DNA of 64,000 bases from an uncultured Bacteroidales bacterium (lineage in GTDB: Bacteria > Bacteroidota > Bacteroidia > Bacteroidales > UBA1715), in the NCBI GenBank assembly GCA_937892155.1, contig CALAUG010000048.1, forward strand, positions 6,419 to 70,418. Reading direction: 5' to 3'. The notes beneath the pieces are model-generated. The model saw only the letters and a program-made list of their open reading frames with translations, made no database searches and was not told where the DNA came from. Shown here piece by piece: positions 33,426 through 41,947 of this stretch (its first letter is position 1; each line of letters opens with the position of its first letter). Made by a program: the position numbers and the translations under genes.

Positions 33426-34175
33426 ATGAAACGGTTAGTATTATTTTTCGCAAGCATGATTATTGGCAGTAGCATAGCATTCTGCCAATCAAAAACTCCG
33501 TATGCACCCGGAGAAAATTTAAAATTTAGTCTGTATTATGGTTTAATGGACGGCGGCGAGGCTATAATTTCGCTTGAACAAGCAAAAGATGGACAATATC
33601 ACGCAAAAGCAACTGCGAAAACTGTAGGTATGGTAAAATGGTTCTTGGATATGAACGACACGTACGAAAGTTATTTTAATCCACAAACCTGTAAGCCATC
33701 AAAAGCAATTCGTAACATTAAAGAAAATAGTTACAAATACTATGATGAAGTAACTTATAATCACAGCAACCATACAGTTAGCAGTCAAAAGAACGGAACT
33801 GTGAATGTCCCAAAAGAAGTGTTTGATATTGTTTCAAGTCTATATCAAATGAGAAATTCCGGATTTAGAAACATGAAACTCAACGACACATTGACGACAG
33901 AAATTTTCTTTGCCGATGAAGTGTTTAAATTCCAAGTTATTTACAAAGGAAAAGAAAAAGTCAGCACGAAGCTCGGCACATTCAATGCTCTGAAATTTCA
34001 GCCAGTTGTAGAAGTTGGACGTGTATTCAGAGAAGCAGATGACGTGAACTTTTGGATAAGCGACGACGAGAATCTATTACCACTACGTGCAGAATTTGAA
34101 ATTTTGATTGGCTCAATCAAATGTGACCTTATAAAATATTCTGGCGTACAACATCCTATGTCAAAAATCAAATAG
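33426..34175 (+). CDS. DUF3108 exported protein
   Basis: Role unknown. ATG 33426 (249 residues) gives a signal peptide (KRLVLFFASMIIGSSIAFC, then Q); an in-frame extension from 33396 was rejected because it adds charged residues ahead of it. The mature chain has the DUF3108 pattern: YAPGENLKFSLYYGLMDGG, MVKWFLDMNDTYESYF, FDIVSSLYQMR and FWISDDENLLPLRAEFEI. These proteins are periplasmic and common in Bacteroidetes and Proteobacteria. It lies 53 bp before the S9 peptidase, which has its own -7 box. Confidence 0.85.
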   Translation: MKRLVLFFASMIIGSSIAFCQSKTPYAPGENLKFSLYYGLMDGGEAIISLEQAKDGQYHAKATAKTVGMVKWFLDMNDTYESYFNPQTCKPSKAIRNIKENSYKYYDEVTYNHSNHTVSSQKNGTVNVPKEVFDIVSSLYQMRNSGFRNMKLNDTLTTEIFFADEVFKFQVIYKGKEKVSTKLGTFNALKFQPVVEVGRVFREADDVNFWISDDENLLPLRAEFEILIGSIKCDLIKYSGVQHPMSKIK

Positions 34176-34228
34176 ATTTCTAGGCTTACAAAAAGATACT
34201 ATATTTGTCTCATCAATAAATAAAATTG

Positions 34229-36466
34229 ATGAGACATTTTTTTTCTATAATACTTGCGCTCAGCATAAGTTTTTCCACGTTTTCGCAACGCAAGTTGAAC
34301 TTGGAAGACATCTTTGAAAATTATTATTATTATCATTCTACTTTATATGACGAAGCGGAAATTACTGGCGACAAAATACATGCCGGCATATTTATCATTC
34401 CGTTTGAATCAACTAACGGCCAAATTCCATACGAACAAATAAAATCTTTACGCATTAATCCACCACACTACAACATTATTGTAAATTCTCAAGGTACACA
34501 TGTGATTTATAGTAAAGACTGGAAACCTTTTCGCAGATATTCTTCGATTGGTTCGTATCAAATAATCTTTGACACAACCCAAGATGATTCTCTTAATTTG
34601 AACAGAGAAAATGATGTTGACAATGTAACAACTGTCGACAAACCTCTTTTCACGGATGAGAATATGCAAATAATCAATCCCGTATTTTCGCCAGATGGAG
34701 AGAAAATTTGCTTTGTACATAACAACAATTTATACTACTCGGGACTTGATGGAACACTTGTTCAAATAACCGAAGACGGCAAAGAGGGAATTATTCGAAA
34801 CGGATCACCAAATTTGGTGTACGAAGAAGAATTCGATATGACAACGGCATACTGGTGGTCGCCCGATTCCAAGAAAATTTGTTTCCTTGAATTTTACGAA
34901 GAAGGAATAAACAATCAGCCTTTACCACTCTTTGACAGCACGACAATTTTGCGGGAACAAAAATATAGTTTTGCAGGAAGTCAAAACGCACATGTTGAAG
35001 CATACGTGTACGACCTTGAAAAGGAAACGGTAATAAAACATTTAAGAGCGCCCGATGAATTGTTTGGCAGCGATTTCGATTATAACGAAGGGTATTATAT
35101 TTCGAGTGTAACGTGGCTAAACAATACAGACGTAGCAATTTCATACATCAACCGCCGGCAAAACAAAGAAATCATCTATTTGCAGACAACAAAGCCCGAT
35201 GGCAAGGATTTCCAACTTTTTGTTAAAGATGATTACAATTCGTATATAAATCCGTCGCACGTAATTTCATCGCCAAATTTCGATATGCACATTATTTGGT
35301 CGGCAGACAATCCCAAAGAATTTTACGTAGAACATATATCGGGAAATGCAGTTGAAGCGTATAGCTACAATGACGAAAACATGCAAATCACCGATTGCTA
35401 CGGATTTTTTCCAAAAGATTCAACACTCCGGCTACAAGTTGTGGGACAAATGCCACGCGACCGACAAGTCATCGCAATAAACATAAACACATTTGTAAGA
35501 ACAAATCTTTCCGAAGCAACAGGTTGGAACGAAGCGAAATTTTCCGAAGATGGAAAGTTTATGTTGCTTCACCATTCCGAAATTAGCATAACGGGTGAAT
35601 CTGAATATACGAAATCGGTAAAAATCGAAACTGGAGCCATAACAACGCAATGGACTCAATACGAAGAGTACACAGCAGATTCCTTTCCTTACTCAGAAAT
35701 GAAATTCGCACCTGTTGAATGGATTACAATACCGACAGAAGACGATTCACTATACGCATACATAATCAAACCAGAACTGAAAAAAAGACAAAAATGCCCA
35801 GTTTACGTAACCACATACGGCGGACCAACAGGGCAATCCGTTACCAACGAATACACCTATAACATATTTTGGTATCAATATCTTGTTCAGCAAGGTTATG
35901 CAGTTGTTGTCGTTGATCCAAGAGGAACAGAAAGCAGAAGCGTAGAATTTACGAAACAGACCTACAAACATTTAGGAGAAAAAGAAAGTTATGACATGCA
36001 CATCGTTGCAGAATATTTGAAACAACAGACATTTGTTGACAGCTGCAAATTAGCAATTGAAGGCTGGAGTTTCGGTGGATATTTGTCACTGTTAACTGCT
36101 GCAAAATATCCTAATGACTACAAAGCAGTGATTTCGGTTGCGCCGGTTGCCGACTGGCATTTATACGACAATATCTATACGGAAAAATATATGGGCTTGC
36201 CTGAAGAAAATACCGAAGGATACCAAATGTCGAGTGTTATACCCTATCTAAAAAATTTGGAAGCGAGTGTTTTGCTCGCATACGGCACAGCTGACGACAA
36301 CGTACGGAACATTAACGGAATGAAAATTATACGTACCTGCATTGACGAAAGGAAAGACATACAGACACTCGTTTTCCCGAACGACAACCACGACCTGTAT
36401 GGGAAACATTCCAGAATATATTTAATGACAAATATGTATAACTTCCTTGAAAGCAAATTAAAGTAA
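34229..36466 (+). CDS. Prolyl dipeptidyl-peptidase IV-like S9 peptidase
   Basis: Removes X-Pro-type dipeptides from peptides outside the cytoplasm. The 745 residues begin with a signal peptide (RHFFSIILALSISFSTFS), followed by a DPPIV N-terminal propeller (about 80-480; MQIINPVFSPDGEKICFVHN) and a C-terminal alpha/beta hydrolase. Catalytic residues: GWSFGG with Ser614, Asp near 688 (YGTADDN) and His near 720 (NDNHDLYG). The nucleophile motif has Phe instead of the common Tyr (GWSYGG). YEEEF, within NLVYEEEFDMTTAYWWSPD, is the expected Glu pair that binds the peptide N-terminus. ATG 34229 is preferred over TTG 34226. A -7 box TATATTTG is at 34200-34207. It probably serves peptide use together with other secreted peptidases. 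Confidence 0.92.
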   Translation: MRHFFSIILALSISFSTFSQRKLNLEDIFENYYYYHSTLYDEAEITGDKIHAGIFIIPFESTNGQIPYEQIKSLRINPPHYNIIVNSQGTHVIYSKDWKPFRRYSSIGSYQIIFDTTQDDSLNLNRENDVDNVTTVDKPLFTDENMQIINPVFSPDGEKICFVHNNNLYYSGLDGTLVQITEDGKEGIIRNGSPNLVYEEEFDMTTAYWWSPDSKKICFLEFYEEGINNQPLPLFDSTTILREQKYSFAGSQNAHVEAYVYDLEKETVIKHLRAPDELFGSDFDYNEGYYISSVTWLNNTDVAISYINRRQNKEIIYLQTTKPDGKDFQLFVKDDYNSYINPSHVISSPNFDMHIIWSADNPKEFYVEHISGNAVEAYSYNDENMQITDCYGFFPKDSTLRLQVVGQMPRDRQVIAININTFVRTNLSEATGWNEAKFSEDGKFMLLHHSEISITGESEYTKSVKIETGAITTQWTQYEEYTADSFPYSEMKFAPVEWITIPTEDDSLYAYIIKPELKKRQKCPVYVTTYGGPTGQSVTNEYTYNIFWYQYLVQQGYAVVVVDPRGTESRSVEFTKQTYKHLGEKESYDMHIVAEYLKQQTFVDSCKLAIEGWSFGGYLSLLTAAKYPNDYKAVISVAPVADWHLYDNIYTEKYMGLPEENTEGYQMSSVIPYLKNLEASVLLAYGTADDNVRNINGMKIIRTCIDERKDIQTLVFPNDNHDLYGKHSRIYLMTNMYNFLESKLK

Positions 36467-36470
36467 GTCC

Positions 36471-36499
36471 TTGCCACATTGAAAAAAAGTTTATTTTTG
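36471..36499 (+). promoter_or_regulatory. Promoter of the tRNA-Leu pair
   Basis: TTG (36471-36473), 18-nt spacer, TATTTTTG (36492-36499), ending 11 nt before the first tRNA. It lies right after the peptidase stop. Confidence 0.55.
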
Positions 36500-36510
36500 T
36501 ACAGCCAATT

Positions 36511-36594
36511 GCTCGAATGTTGGAATCGGTAGACAAGCATGTTTCAGGAGCATGTGTCTTCACGGACATGCGGGTTCGAGTCCCGCTTCGAGCA
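36511..36594 (+). tRNA. tRNA-Leu (anticodon CAG)
   Basis: An 84-nt class II tRNA. Acceptor GCTCGAA pairs with TTCGAGC plus discriminator A; the anticodon loop TTTCAGGAG gives CAG; a long variable arm follows (TGTCTTCACGGACA); T arm GCGGGTTCGAGTCCCGC. CCA is not encoded. Confidence 0.93.
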
Positions 36595-36605
36595 CTAAAA
36601 AACCT

Positions 36606-36689
36606 GCTCAGGTGTTGGAATTGGTAGACAAGCATGTTTGAGGGGCATGTGGCCATTAGGCCGTACGGGTTCAAGTCCCGTTCTGAGCA
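36606..36689 (+). tRNA. tRNA-Leu (anticodon GAG)
   Basis: 84 nt, 11 nt after the CAG isoacceptor and presumably on the same transcript. Acceptor GCTCAGG/TCTGAGC with one G-U, anticodon loop TTTGAGGGG giving GAG, long variable arm, T arm ACGGGTTCAAGTCCCGT. No encoded CCA. Confidence 0.92.
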
Positions 36690-37032
36690 CAAAACAACGC
36701 ACTTATATCATTAGCTTACAGCATTTCACAAAGGTATTATATCTTTTCTGTGAAACATTTTTACTAAAAAGTTGGTTCAAAGGTAATCTACCGTTCAACT
36801 TTGAGGGGTCACATCATTTTTGGGGGAAAGGTATACATTCCAATATGTCAATGTTAAATACATTTTTAGGCTTAATAAGGTCTAATGGTCAAAAAAGCGC
36901 CCGAAGATCTTGTAATAAATTGAATGTTATATTTACGGTATTTTCAAAAAAATGAGAAAAAAAAGATGTATGTTTGTAAAAAACATATATATTGCAAAAA
37001 AACGATACAATAATTTATAAATTTCAAGAGCA
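36690..37032. other. 343-bp intergenic region without a gene
   Basis: No protein-like frame. A 6-bp inverted repeat TTCACA...TGTGAA sits at about 36723-36752, close behind the tRNAs. A weak -7-like TATATTTA (36928-36935) precedes the lipoprotein gene by about 100 nt. No HTH gene or leader like those at 21 kb and 61 kb was found here. Confidence 0.5.
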
Positions 37033-37737
37033 ATGAAAAAAACAATTCGATTAGCGAGTAGATTTCTGCTATGCAGCATAGTAGCAGTTTCTTTAAGTGG
37101 CTGTGGCGACGATGACAAGAATGATGACCCAAAGCCAAAGGGCACAGATGATCCACCTTCTGACGTTATTATTCCCGAAGGGTTTGTAGATTTGGGGCTA
37201 TCTGTATTTTGGGCAGAATGCAACATAGGCGCAGAAAATCCAGAAGATTATGGAAAATATTATGCCTGGGGAGAAATTGCAGAAAAGGAATCATTTGACG
37301 AAAAAAATTCCCAATGGTATAATGTAAGCGACCAAGAACTAAAAGCACAAGGGGTTGTTGATGGGAACGGAATTTTGTCTGCAACCTATGACGTTGCCAC
37401 TCAGATATTAGGTTCCGCATATCGTATGCCAACAAAAAAAGAATTCCAAGAATTGAAGGATGACTGTACGTGGACTTGGGAGAAACAAAATGAGGTGTCT
37501 GGATATAAAATTGTAGGGAAAAATGGAAATTACATATTCCTTCCTGCAGGTGGATTTTATAGTGGCAGTTATCTTGAAAACTCCATAGCTTATGGGTATT
37601 ATTGGACTTCAACGGAAGAAGAAAGCAATGTTAGTTCCAGAGAAATGCAATTTAATTCGGCCACGGCACAATGCATGAACAACTCCCGTAGTTATGGTTT
37701 AACTGTCCGTGCTGTTGCACCCAAAAGTAACAAATAG
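37033..37737 (+). CDS. Surface lipoprotein with lectin-like (DUF1566/FISUMP-type) domain
   Basis: The 234-residue protein has a lipoprotein signal with lipobox LSGC (Cys near 24), an acidic spacer of the kind linked to surface export in Bacteroidetes (DDDKNDD), then a single domain from FVDLGLSVFWAECNIGAENP to the C-terminus. Landmarks are YYAWGE, YRMPTKKEFQEL, YIFLPAGGFY, YYWTSTEE and SYGLTVRAVAP. This is a very common Bacteroidetes surface module related to Fibrobacter-paralogous and C-type-lectin-like domains; a binding role is likely, the ligand unknown. It is distantly akin to the C-terminal domains at 17139 and 61530. Monocistronic with a strong terminator. Confidence 0.82.
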   Translation: MKKTIRLASRFLLCSIVAVSLSGCGDDDKNDDPKPKGTDDPPSDVIIPEGFVDLGLSVFWAECNIGAENPEDYGKYYAWGEIAEKESFDEKNSQWYNVSDQELKAQGVVDGNGILSATYDVATQILGSAYRMPTKKEFQELKDDCTWTWEKQNEVSGYKIVGKNGNYIFLPAGGFYSGSYLENSIAYGYYWTSTEEESNVSSREMQFNSATAQCMNNSRSYGLTVRAVAPKSNK

Positions 37738-37766
37738 CATAAGAGATTTATAAGATTCTTAATAAT

Positions 37767-37795
37767 AAAGGCTCGTCAAATGGCGAGCCTTTATT
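37767..37795 (+). terminator. Terminator of the lectin-like lipoprotein gene
   Basis: AAAGGCTCG and CGAGCCTTT form a 9-bp stem with an 8-nt loop, 29 nt after the stop, followed by ATTGTTT. Confidence 0.75.
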
Positions 37796-37810
37796 GTTTA
37801 TAATTTAGGT

Positions 37811-37844
37811 ATAAAAAAAAGCCTCAACATTTCTGCTAAGGCTT
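37811..37844 (-). terminator. Terminator of the tRNA-Asn gene
   Basis: On the minus strand AAGCCT and AGGCTT pair with a 14-nt loop and are followed directly by eight T residues. It begins 3 nt beyond the tRNA end. Confidence 0.7.
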
Positions 37845-37846
37845 CG

Positions 37847-37920
37847 CTCCCAAAACTGGACTTGAACCAGTGACCCTCTGATTAACAGTCAGATGCTCTA
37901 ACCAACTGAGCTATTTGGGA
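37847..37920 (-). tRNA. tRNA-Asn (anticodon GTT)
   Basis: 74 nt on the minus strand: acceptor TCCCAAA/TTTGGGA with discriminator G, D arm with GTTGGTTAGAGC, anticodon loop CTGTTAA giving GTT, and T arm CTGGTTCAAGTCCAG. CCA is not encoded. Confidence 0.94.
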
Positions 37921-37997
37921 ATGTTTGCTTCCGAAAAAGCGATGCAAATGTAAGAGTTTTTTTGAATAAAAAAATATCTTTGCAAAAAAAATTAAAA

Positions 37998-38912
37998 ATG
38001 AATGCACTTATTGTTGGTAGTATAGCGTTTGACGCACTTGAGACTCCTGTTGCTAAGACTGATAAAATTATTGGCGGAGCTGGAACATACATTTGTTTCG
38101 CCGCATCAAATTTCGTAAAACCTCAGGTTGTTGCCGTTGTTGGTAATGATTTTCCTCAATCATATATTCAAAAGCTTCAAGATAAAGGAGTGGACATTGA
38201 AGGTCTTCAAATAAGCAAAGACGAAAAAACAATGTTTTGGTCGGGGCGCTATTTCGACGATATGAACCAACGCGAAACGCTTGTCACCGAACTAAATGTT
38301 GCAGAGCATTTTAATCCAATTGTTCCCGATTCCTACAAAAATGCCGAATATGTCATGCTTGGAAATTTAAGTCCAATAGTGCAACGACAAGTGTTGGAAC
38401 AATTACCTAAGAAACCAAAATTCGTCGCACTTGACACAATGAATTTTTGGATGGACACAATGCTTGACGAATTGAAGAAAACTATTTCCATGGTCGACAT
38501 CATTATTATTAACGATGAAGAGGCTCGACAACTATCTGACGGAGAACGTTGCCTGCCAAAGGCTGCACGAAAAATCTGTGCTATGGGCCCTCGTTATGTG
38601 ATTATTAAAAAAGGCGAACATGGAGCCCTATTGTTTAGCAAGGACAAAACATTCAGTGCGCCAGCATTACCATTGGAATATGTAGCCGACCCAACTGGCG
38701 CAGGCGACACATTTGCAGGTGCGTTTCTTGGCTACATTGCACAACAAGACAAAACCGATTTTGAAACTATGAAAACCGCTGTTATTGTGGCATCGGCAAT
38801 GGCATCATTTACCGTTGAAAAACTCGGCACGGAAGCTTTGGAAAATGTTTCCCAAGATGCACTCCGCAATAGAATTTTACAATTCAAAGAACTTACAGAT
38901 TTTCAGTTGTAA
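37998..38912 (+). CDS. PfkB-family sugar or nucleoside kinase
   Basis: Phosphorylates a sugar or nucleoside with ATP. ATG 37998 gives 304 residues starting MNALIVGSIAFDALETP; a start at 37962 would overlap the -7 box TATCTTTG (37975-37982). Seen: GGAGTYICFAASNF (sugar-side glycines), and DPTGAGDTFAGAFLGY (about 231-246) with catalytic Asp237, the PfkB signature. Substrate not determined; family members include adenosine kinase, ribokinase and fructokinase. It converges with a FucP-like sugar porter 6 bp away on the other strand, so they do not share a transcript. Confidence 0.9.
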   Translation: MNALIVGSIAFDALETPVAKTDKIIGGAGTYICFAASNFVKPQVVAVVGNDFPQSYIQKLQDKGVDIEGLQISKDEKTMFWSGRYFDDMNQRETLVTELNVAEHFNPIVPDSYKNAEYVMLGNLSPIVQRQVLEQLPKKPKFVALDTMNFWMDTMLDELKKTISMVDIIIINDEEARQLSDGERCLPKAARKICAMGPRYVIIKKGEHGALLFSKDKTFSAPALPLEYVADPTGAGDTFAGAFLGYIAQQDKTDFETMKTAVIVASAMASFTVEKLGTEALENVSQDALRNRILQFKELTDFQL

Positions 38913-38918
38913 TATTTT

Positions 38919-40544
38919 CTATTCAATATCAATCTGTTGTTTCTTCAAAATCCGTTTTGCCGCAATTGCAAAGAATGCAATGTATGCATAGCAAACTATC
39001 GGAATAACATATGAATTGTGTATTCCAATAATGTCGGCTAATTTTCCCTGAATTGGCGGTATTACTCCCCCACCTAAAATCATCATTACAAGGAATGATG
39101 ATCCCTGAGAAGTGTATTTTCCCAAGCCAAGCGTTGCCAGTGTATATATGTTTGACCACATAATACTACAGAACAAACCACCAGACAGGAATGCATATAC
39201 AGCCGTCATTCCTGTCGTACATAATCCCACGGTCATTGCGGTGATTGCGAGCAATGCAAACACTAACAGCGTCAAGGCAGGTTTTTCCTTACAAAGAATA
39301 AACGCAGCAACCTGAATGAGCACGCAGAAAATGAAATAGTACAAAATCGTCATATCATGTCCCGCCAAGGTATTGACACCAATCACAAGAGCAAATGCCA
39401 GTAATGGTGCAGCAATCATTGCAATAATTTTTGTTGTTTTCTTAAAATTAAATACCAACACTGCACCGCACCAACGTCCAATCATCAATGCGCCCCAATA
39501 CATAGATATAAATGGAGCAATTTGAGAAGCGGAAAAACCTCCAAATTCATCCTCATCAAGCAAACCGCCCAAATTACTTCCTATGGAAACTTCGACGCCT
39601 ACATAGAAAAACAGAGCAATTAGTCCCAATGCTAATTGTGGATATTGCAATGCGCCCCAGCCAGAGTTATCTTTTTTTGCTTTTGTATGTGCGAAAAGCA
39701 ATGCAATTATCACCGTTGCAAAGGCGCCAATCAAGCAAAACATTCTGCTCATTTCAATATCACCGAAATTCTGCAAAATGCCACCATCTTCTTTGTAACT
39801 GGTGAAAACCGAAATCATAAACACACAAAGCAATACAGTAATAATTAAAAACATACGTAAAGCTTTGCTTGACGTTTCAACTTCAGATTCTTGTATGCAA
39901 TCGGGAACTTTCTTTGAAAAATGGAAAATTGCTGCCGCCAATAAAAACAATACACCGACAATCGAATACAAAACGACGACATTATCAAGATTCAAATTGT
40001 TGATTTGATCGTCGGTAATTTCGCCAACGGCTCCGAATAAGGCCAAACTCAAAATAATTGGGCCAATTGTCGTTCCAAACGAATTAATACTTCCACCTAA
40101 ATTAATACGGTCACTTCCTGTTTTCGGATCGCCCAAGGCAATTGCGAACGGGTTTGCAGCAGTCTGTTGAAGTGAATAACCCAATGCAACGGTGAACAAT
40201 CCAATTAAAAGTCCAATGTACACATCGGTTTTAACCCCAATAATCATTGCTATTGCACCTATGGCAGAAAACAGTAGTCCGTAGATGATACTTTTTTTGT
40301 AGCCCCATTTGCCAACGATATCTGATTTACGTAATGTGCTGACAACGAATAAAATCAATGCGCCAATGTAATACGCCGTATAGAACGCAAAATCAATAAG
40401 TTGCGATTGAAACTGATCTAACGAAAAGTGATGTTTACAAAATGGTATGAACACACCGTTGCTCGCTGCGATAAATCCCCAAAAAAAGAATACAATAATC
40501 AGCGTATACAATGCAGAATAGTTAGTTTTAATTTTTGAATCCAT
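38919..40544 (-). CDS. FucP/GlcP-type MFS sugar porter
   Basis: Inner-membrane proton-coupled sugar uptake. 541 residues with about 12 membrane helices; the N-terminal FFFWGFIAASNGVFIPF and ALGYSLQQTAANPFAIALGDP match fucose/glucose/galactose porters (LQVAANP in FucP/GluP is here LQQTAANP). RINLGGSINSFGTTIGP also fits the family. It is longer than typical (about 410-440) because of an expanded segment of about 100 residues in the middle (around residues 200-330) with extra helices. The start overlaps the end of the EI24-family gene by 17 bp, so the two are coupled. Substrate unknown. Confidence 0.88.
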   Translation of the reverse strand: MDSKIKTNYSALYTLIIVFFFWGFIAASNGVFIPFCKHHFSLDQFQSQLIDFAFYTAYYIGALILFVVSTLRKSDIVGKWGYKKSIIYGLLFSAIGAIAMIIGVKTDVYIGLLIGLFTVALGYSLQQTAANPFAIALGDPKTGSDRINLGGSINSFGTTIGPIILSLALFGAVGEITDDQINNLNLDNVVVLYSIVGVLFLLAAAIFHFSKKVPDCIQESEVETSSKALRMFLIITVLLCVFMISVFTSYKEDGGILQNFGDIEMSRMFCLIGAFATVIIALLFAHTKAKKDNSGWGALQYPQLALGLIALFFYVGVEVSIGSNLGGLLDEDEFGGFSASQIAPFISMYWGALMIGRWCGAVLVFNFKKTTKIIAMIAAPLLAFALVIGVNTLAGHDMTILYYFIFCVLIQVAAFILCKEKPALTLLVFALLAITAMTVGLCTTGMTAVYAFLSGGLFCSIMWSNIYTLATLGLGKYTSQGSSFLVMMILGGGVIPPIQGKLADIIGIHNSYVIPIVCYAYIAFFAIAAKRILKKQQIDIE

Positions 40545-41319
40545 AATATGATGAGTTTGTATTATCTATAGTTGCAAGTTCTTTTTTCGTCAATTCCATT
40601 GTTGCTGCAACCGTAGCCACAACGGCAAAAATTGCAGATATGAATGGGCCAACAATAGGAATATACAATATCAAGGCAAAAATCACTCCGTGGCCAATAG
40701 CAGTACCTTTATTACTTTTCACGAAATTCACACTTTGTCTAACTGTCAGTTTTTTCCGTTCGTTTGTGTAGTCGATAAACGAAAAACCATAATAGTAAGA
40801 CGATACAAGGAACAGCAATATTGTACTTCCTCCAAGAGAAATAAAAGGTCCAATAATTGGCACGAAAACACAAAGTAAAATTAAAATACTGACGAAAATC
40901 TCCATGAAGCAATTTCGTATTGCCAACAAAATTCCGCGCACAATATCCTTGATAAACTGTGCCATGTTAAATGGATACTCTTTTTGACGAAGCAGTTTTT
41001 CTGTCTTTTCCGAAACGTATGCCAGGAATGGCGACATTATAATGACAACCAAGTAGCCCCCCCACATACCAAATAAAATGAAGAAAAGAATTTTTACAAA
41101 AATCAACAATATTGGTATGGCAAAGGCATACTCATCAGTAATTTGAGGAACCACGAACCGCTCCACCAACTCGCTAATTGACCAAATGCCAACTATCGAC
41201 AGTGCTATAAACAACACAACCGGCACCAACAACGTCCATCCCATTTTATTTTGAAAAATAAAACGGAATGCCTTTCCCTGCATGTCAATAGAATCCGCGA
41301 TATCTGTTAAAATACTCAT
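40528..41319 (-). CDS. EI24-domain (CysZ-like) membrane protein
   Basis: The 263-residue protein has about five to six membrane helices with the EI24/CysZ pattern: a start with GKAFRFIFQNKMGWTLLVPV, SPFLAYVSEKTEKLL, the paired re-entrant motifs FVPIIGPFISLGG and YIPIVGPFISAI, and YYYGFSFIDYTNERKKLTVRQS. CysZ imports sulfate in Proteobacteria, but in Bacteroidetes members of this family have no proven role. It overlaps the porter gene by 17 bp. Confidence 0.85.
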   Translation of the reverse strand: MSILTDIADSIDMQGKAFRFIFQNKMGWTLLVPVVLFIALSIVGIWSISELVERFVVPQITDEYAFAIPILLIFVKILFFILFGMWGGYLVVIIMSPFLAYVSEKTEKLLRQKEYPFNMAQFIKDIVRGILLAIRNCFMEIFVSILILLCVFVPIIGPFISLGGSTILLFLVSSYYYGFSFIDYTNERKKLTVRQSVNFVKSNKGTAIGHGVIFALILYIPIVGPFISAIFAVVATVAATMELTKKELATIDNTNSSYYGFKN

Positions 41320-41416
41320 TGCACAAATCTAACGCATAAAAATACAACAATTCTAAAATTCTTAAAAATCTCCTTTTCAAAAAATAGTTTTTGTATTTTT
41401 GAAAAAAATCAGCATA

Positions 41417-41875
41417 ATGAGACATTGTATCATATTACTCCTCTCCTGTTTCTTGTTGTTTGCCTGCAATTCAAAACAGGATAACAGACAGGAACAAGTT
41501 GAGCAAAAAGCGGAACTTCCTCAAGTACATTCCATAAGCGAAAAGCAATATCAAGAATTGGTTTTTGATTACAATGAAAATCCGAGGCAATGGAAATTCA
41601 ACGGGAAACGTCCATGCGTGGTTGACTTTTACGCAGATTGGTGCCGTCCCTGTAAAATGATTGCCCCATTTTTCGATACGTTGGCAGTGGAATACCTAGG
41701 TAAGATTGACTTTTACAAAGTTAACGTGGAAGACGCGAGGGAATTGTCTGCTTTTTTTCAAATCAATTCGATTCCTTTTGTAACATTTTGTTCCGATACT
41801 GGATGTACCTATATAAATGGTGCGCAACCAATTGAAGTGTACCGCCAGATTATTGACGAGTTTGTGGATGAGTAG
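41417..41875 (+). CDS. Thioredoxin-fold lipoprotein
   Basis: Periplasmic or surface-anchored thiol-disulfide protein. The ATG at 41417 (152 residues) is chosen because the upstream TTG at 41399 lies inside the -7 box TATTTTTG (41394-41401). The lipobox LFAC puts the lipidated Cys at 17. The catalytic motif is YADWCRPCK with Cys76 and Cys79 (WCRPC rather than WCGPC), and the cis-Pro is in INSIPFVTF. Single gene ahead of purB, which has its own promoter. Likely role: reduction of exported proteins or peroxide-type defence; not certain. Confidence 0.9.
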   Translation: MRHCIILLLSCFLLFACNSKQDNRQEQVEQKAELPQVHSISEKQYQELVFDYNENPRQWKFNGKRPCVVDFYADWCRPCKMIAPFFDTLAVEYLGKIDFYKVNVEDARELSAFFQINSIPFVTFCSDTGCTYINGAQPIEVYRQIIDEFVDE

Positions 41876-41947
41876 TAATCAAAATGTTTTATAGTTAGTT
41901 TCCATATTGAATTATTACGTACTTTTGCGACACAAAAAATAATTGAT

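Noticed and set aside
37998..40544. Sugar kinase and porter as one operon
   Set aside because: They are convergent on opposite strands, 6 bp apart, so they cannot share a transcript.
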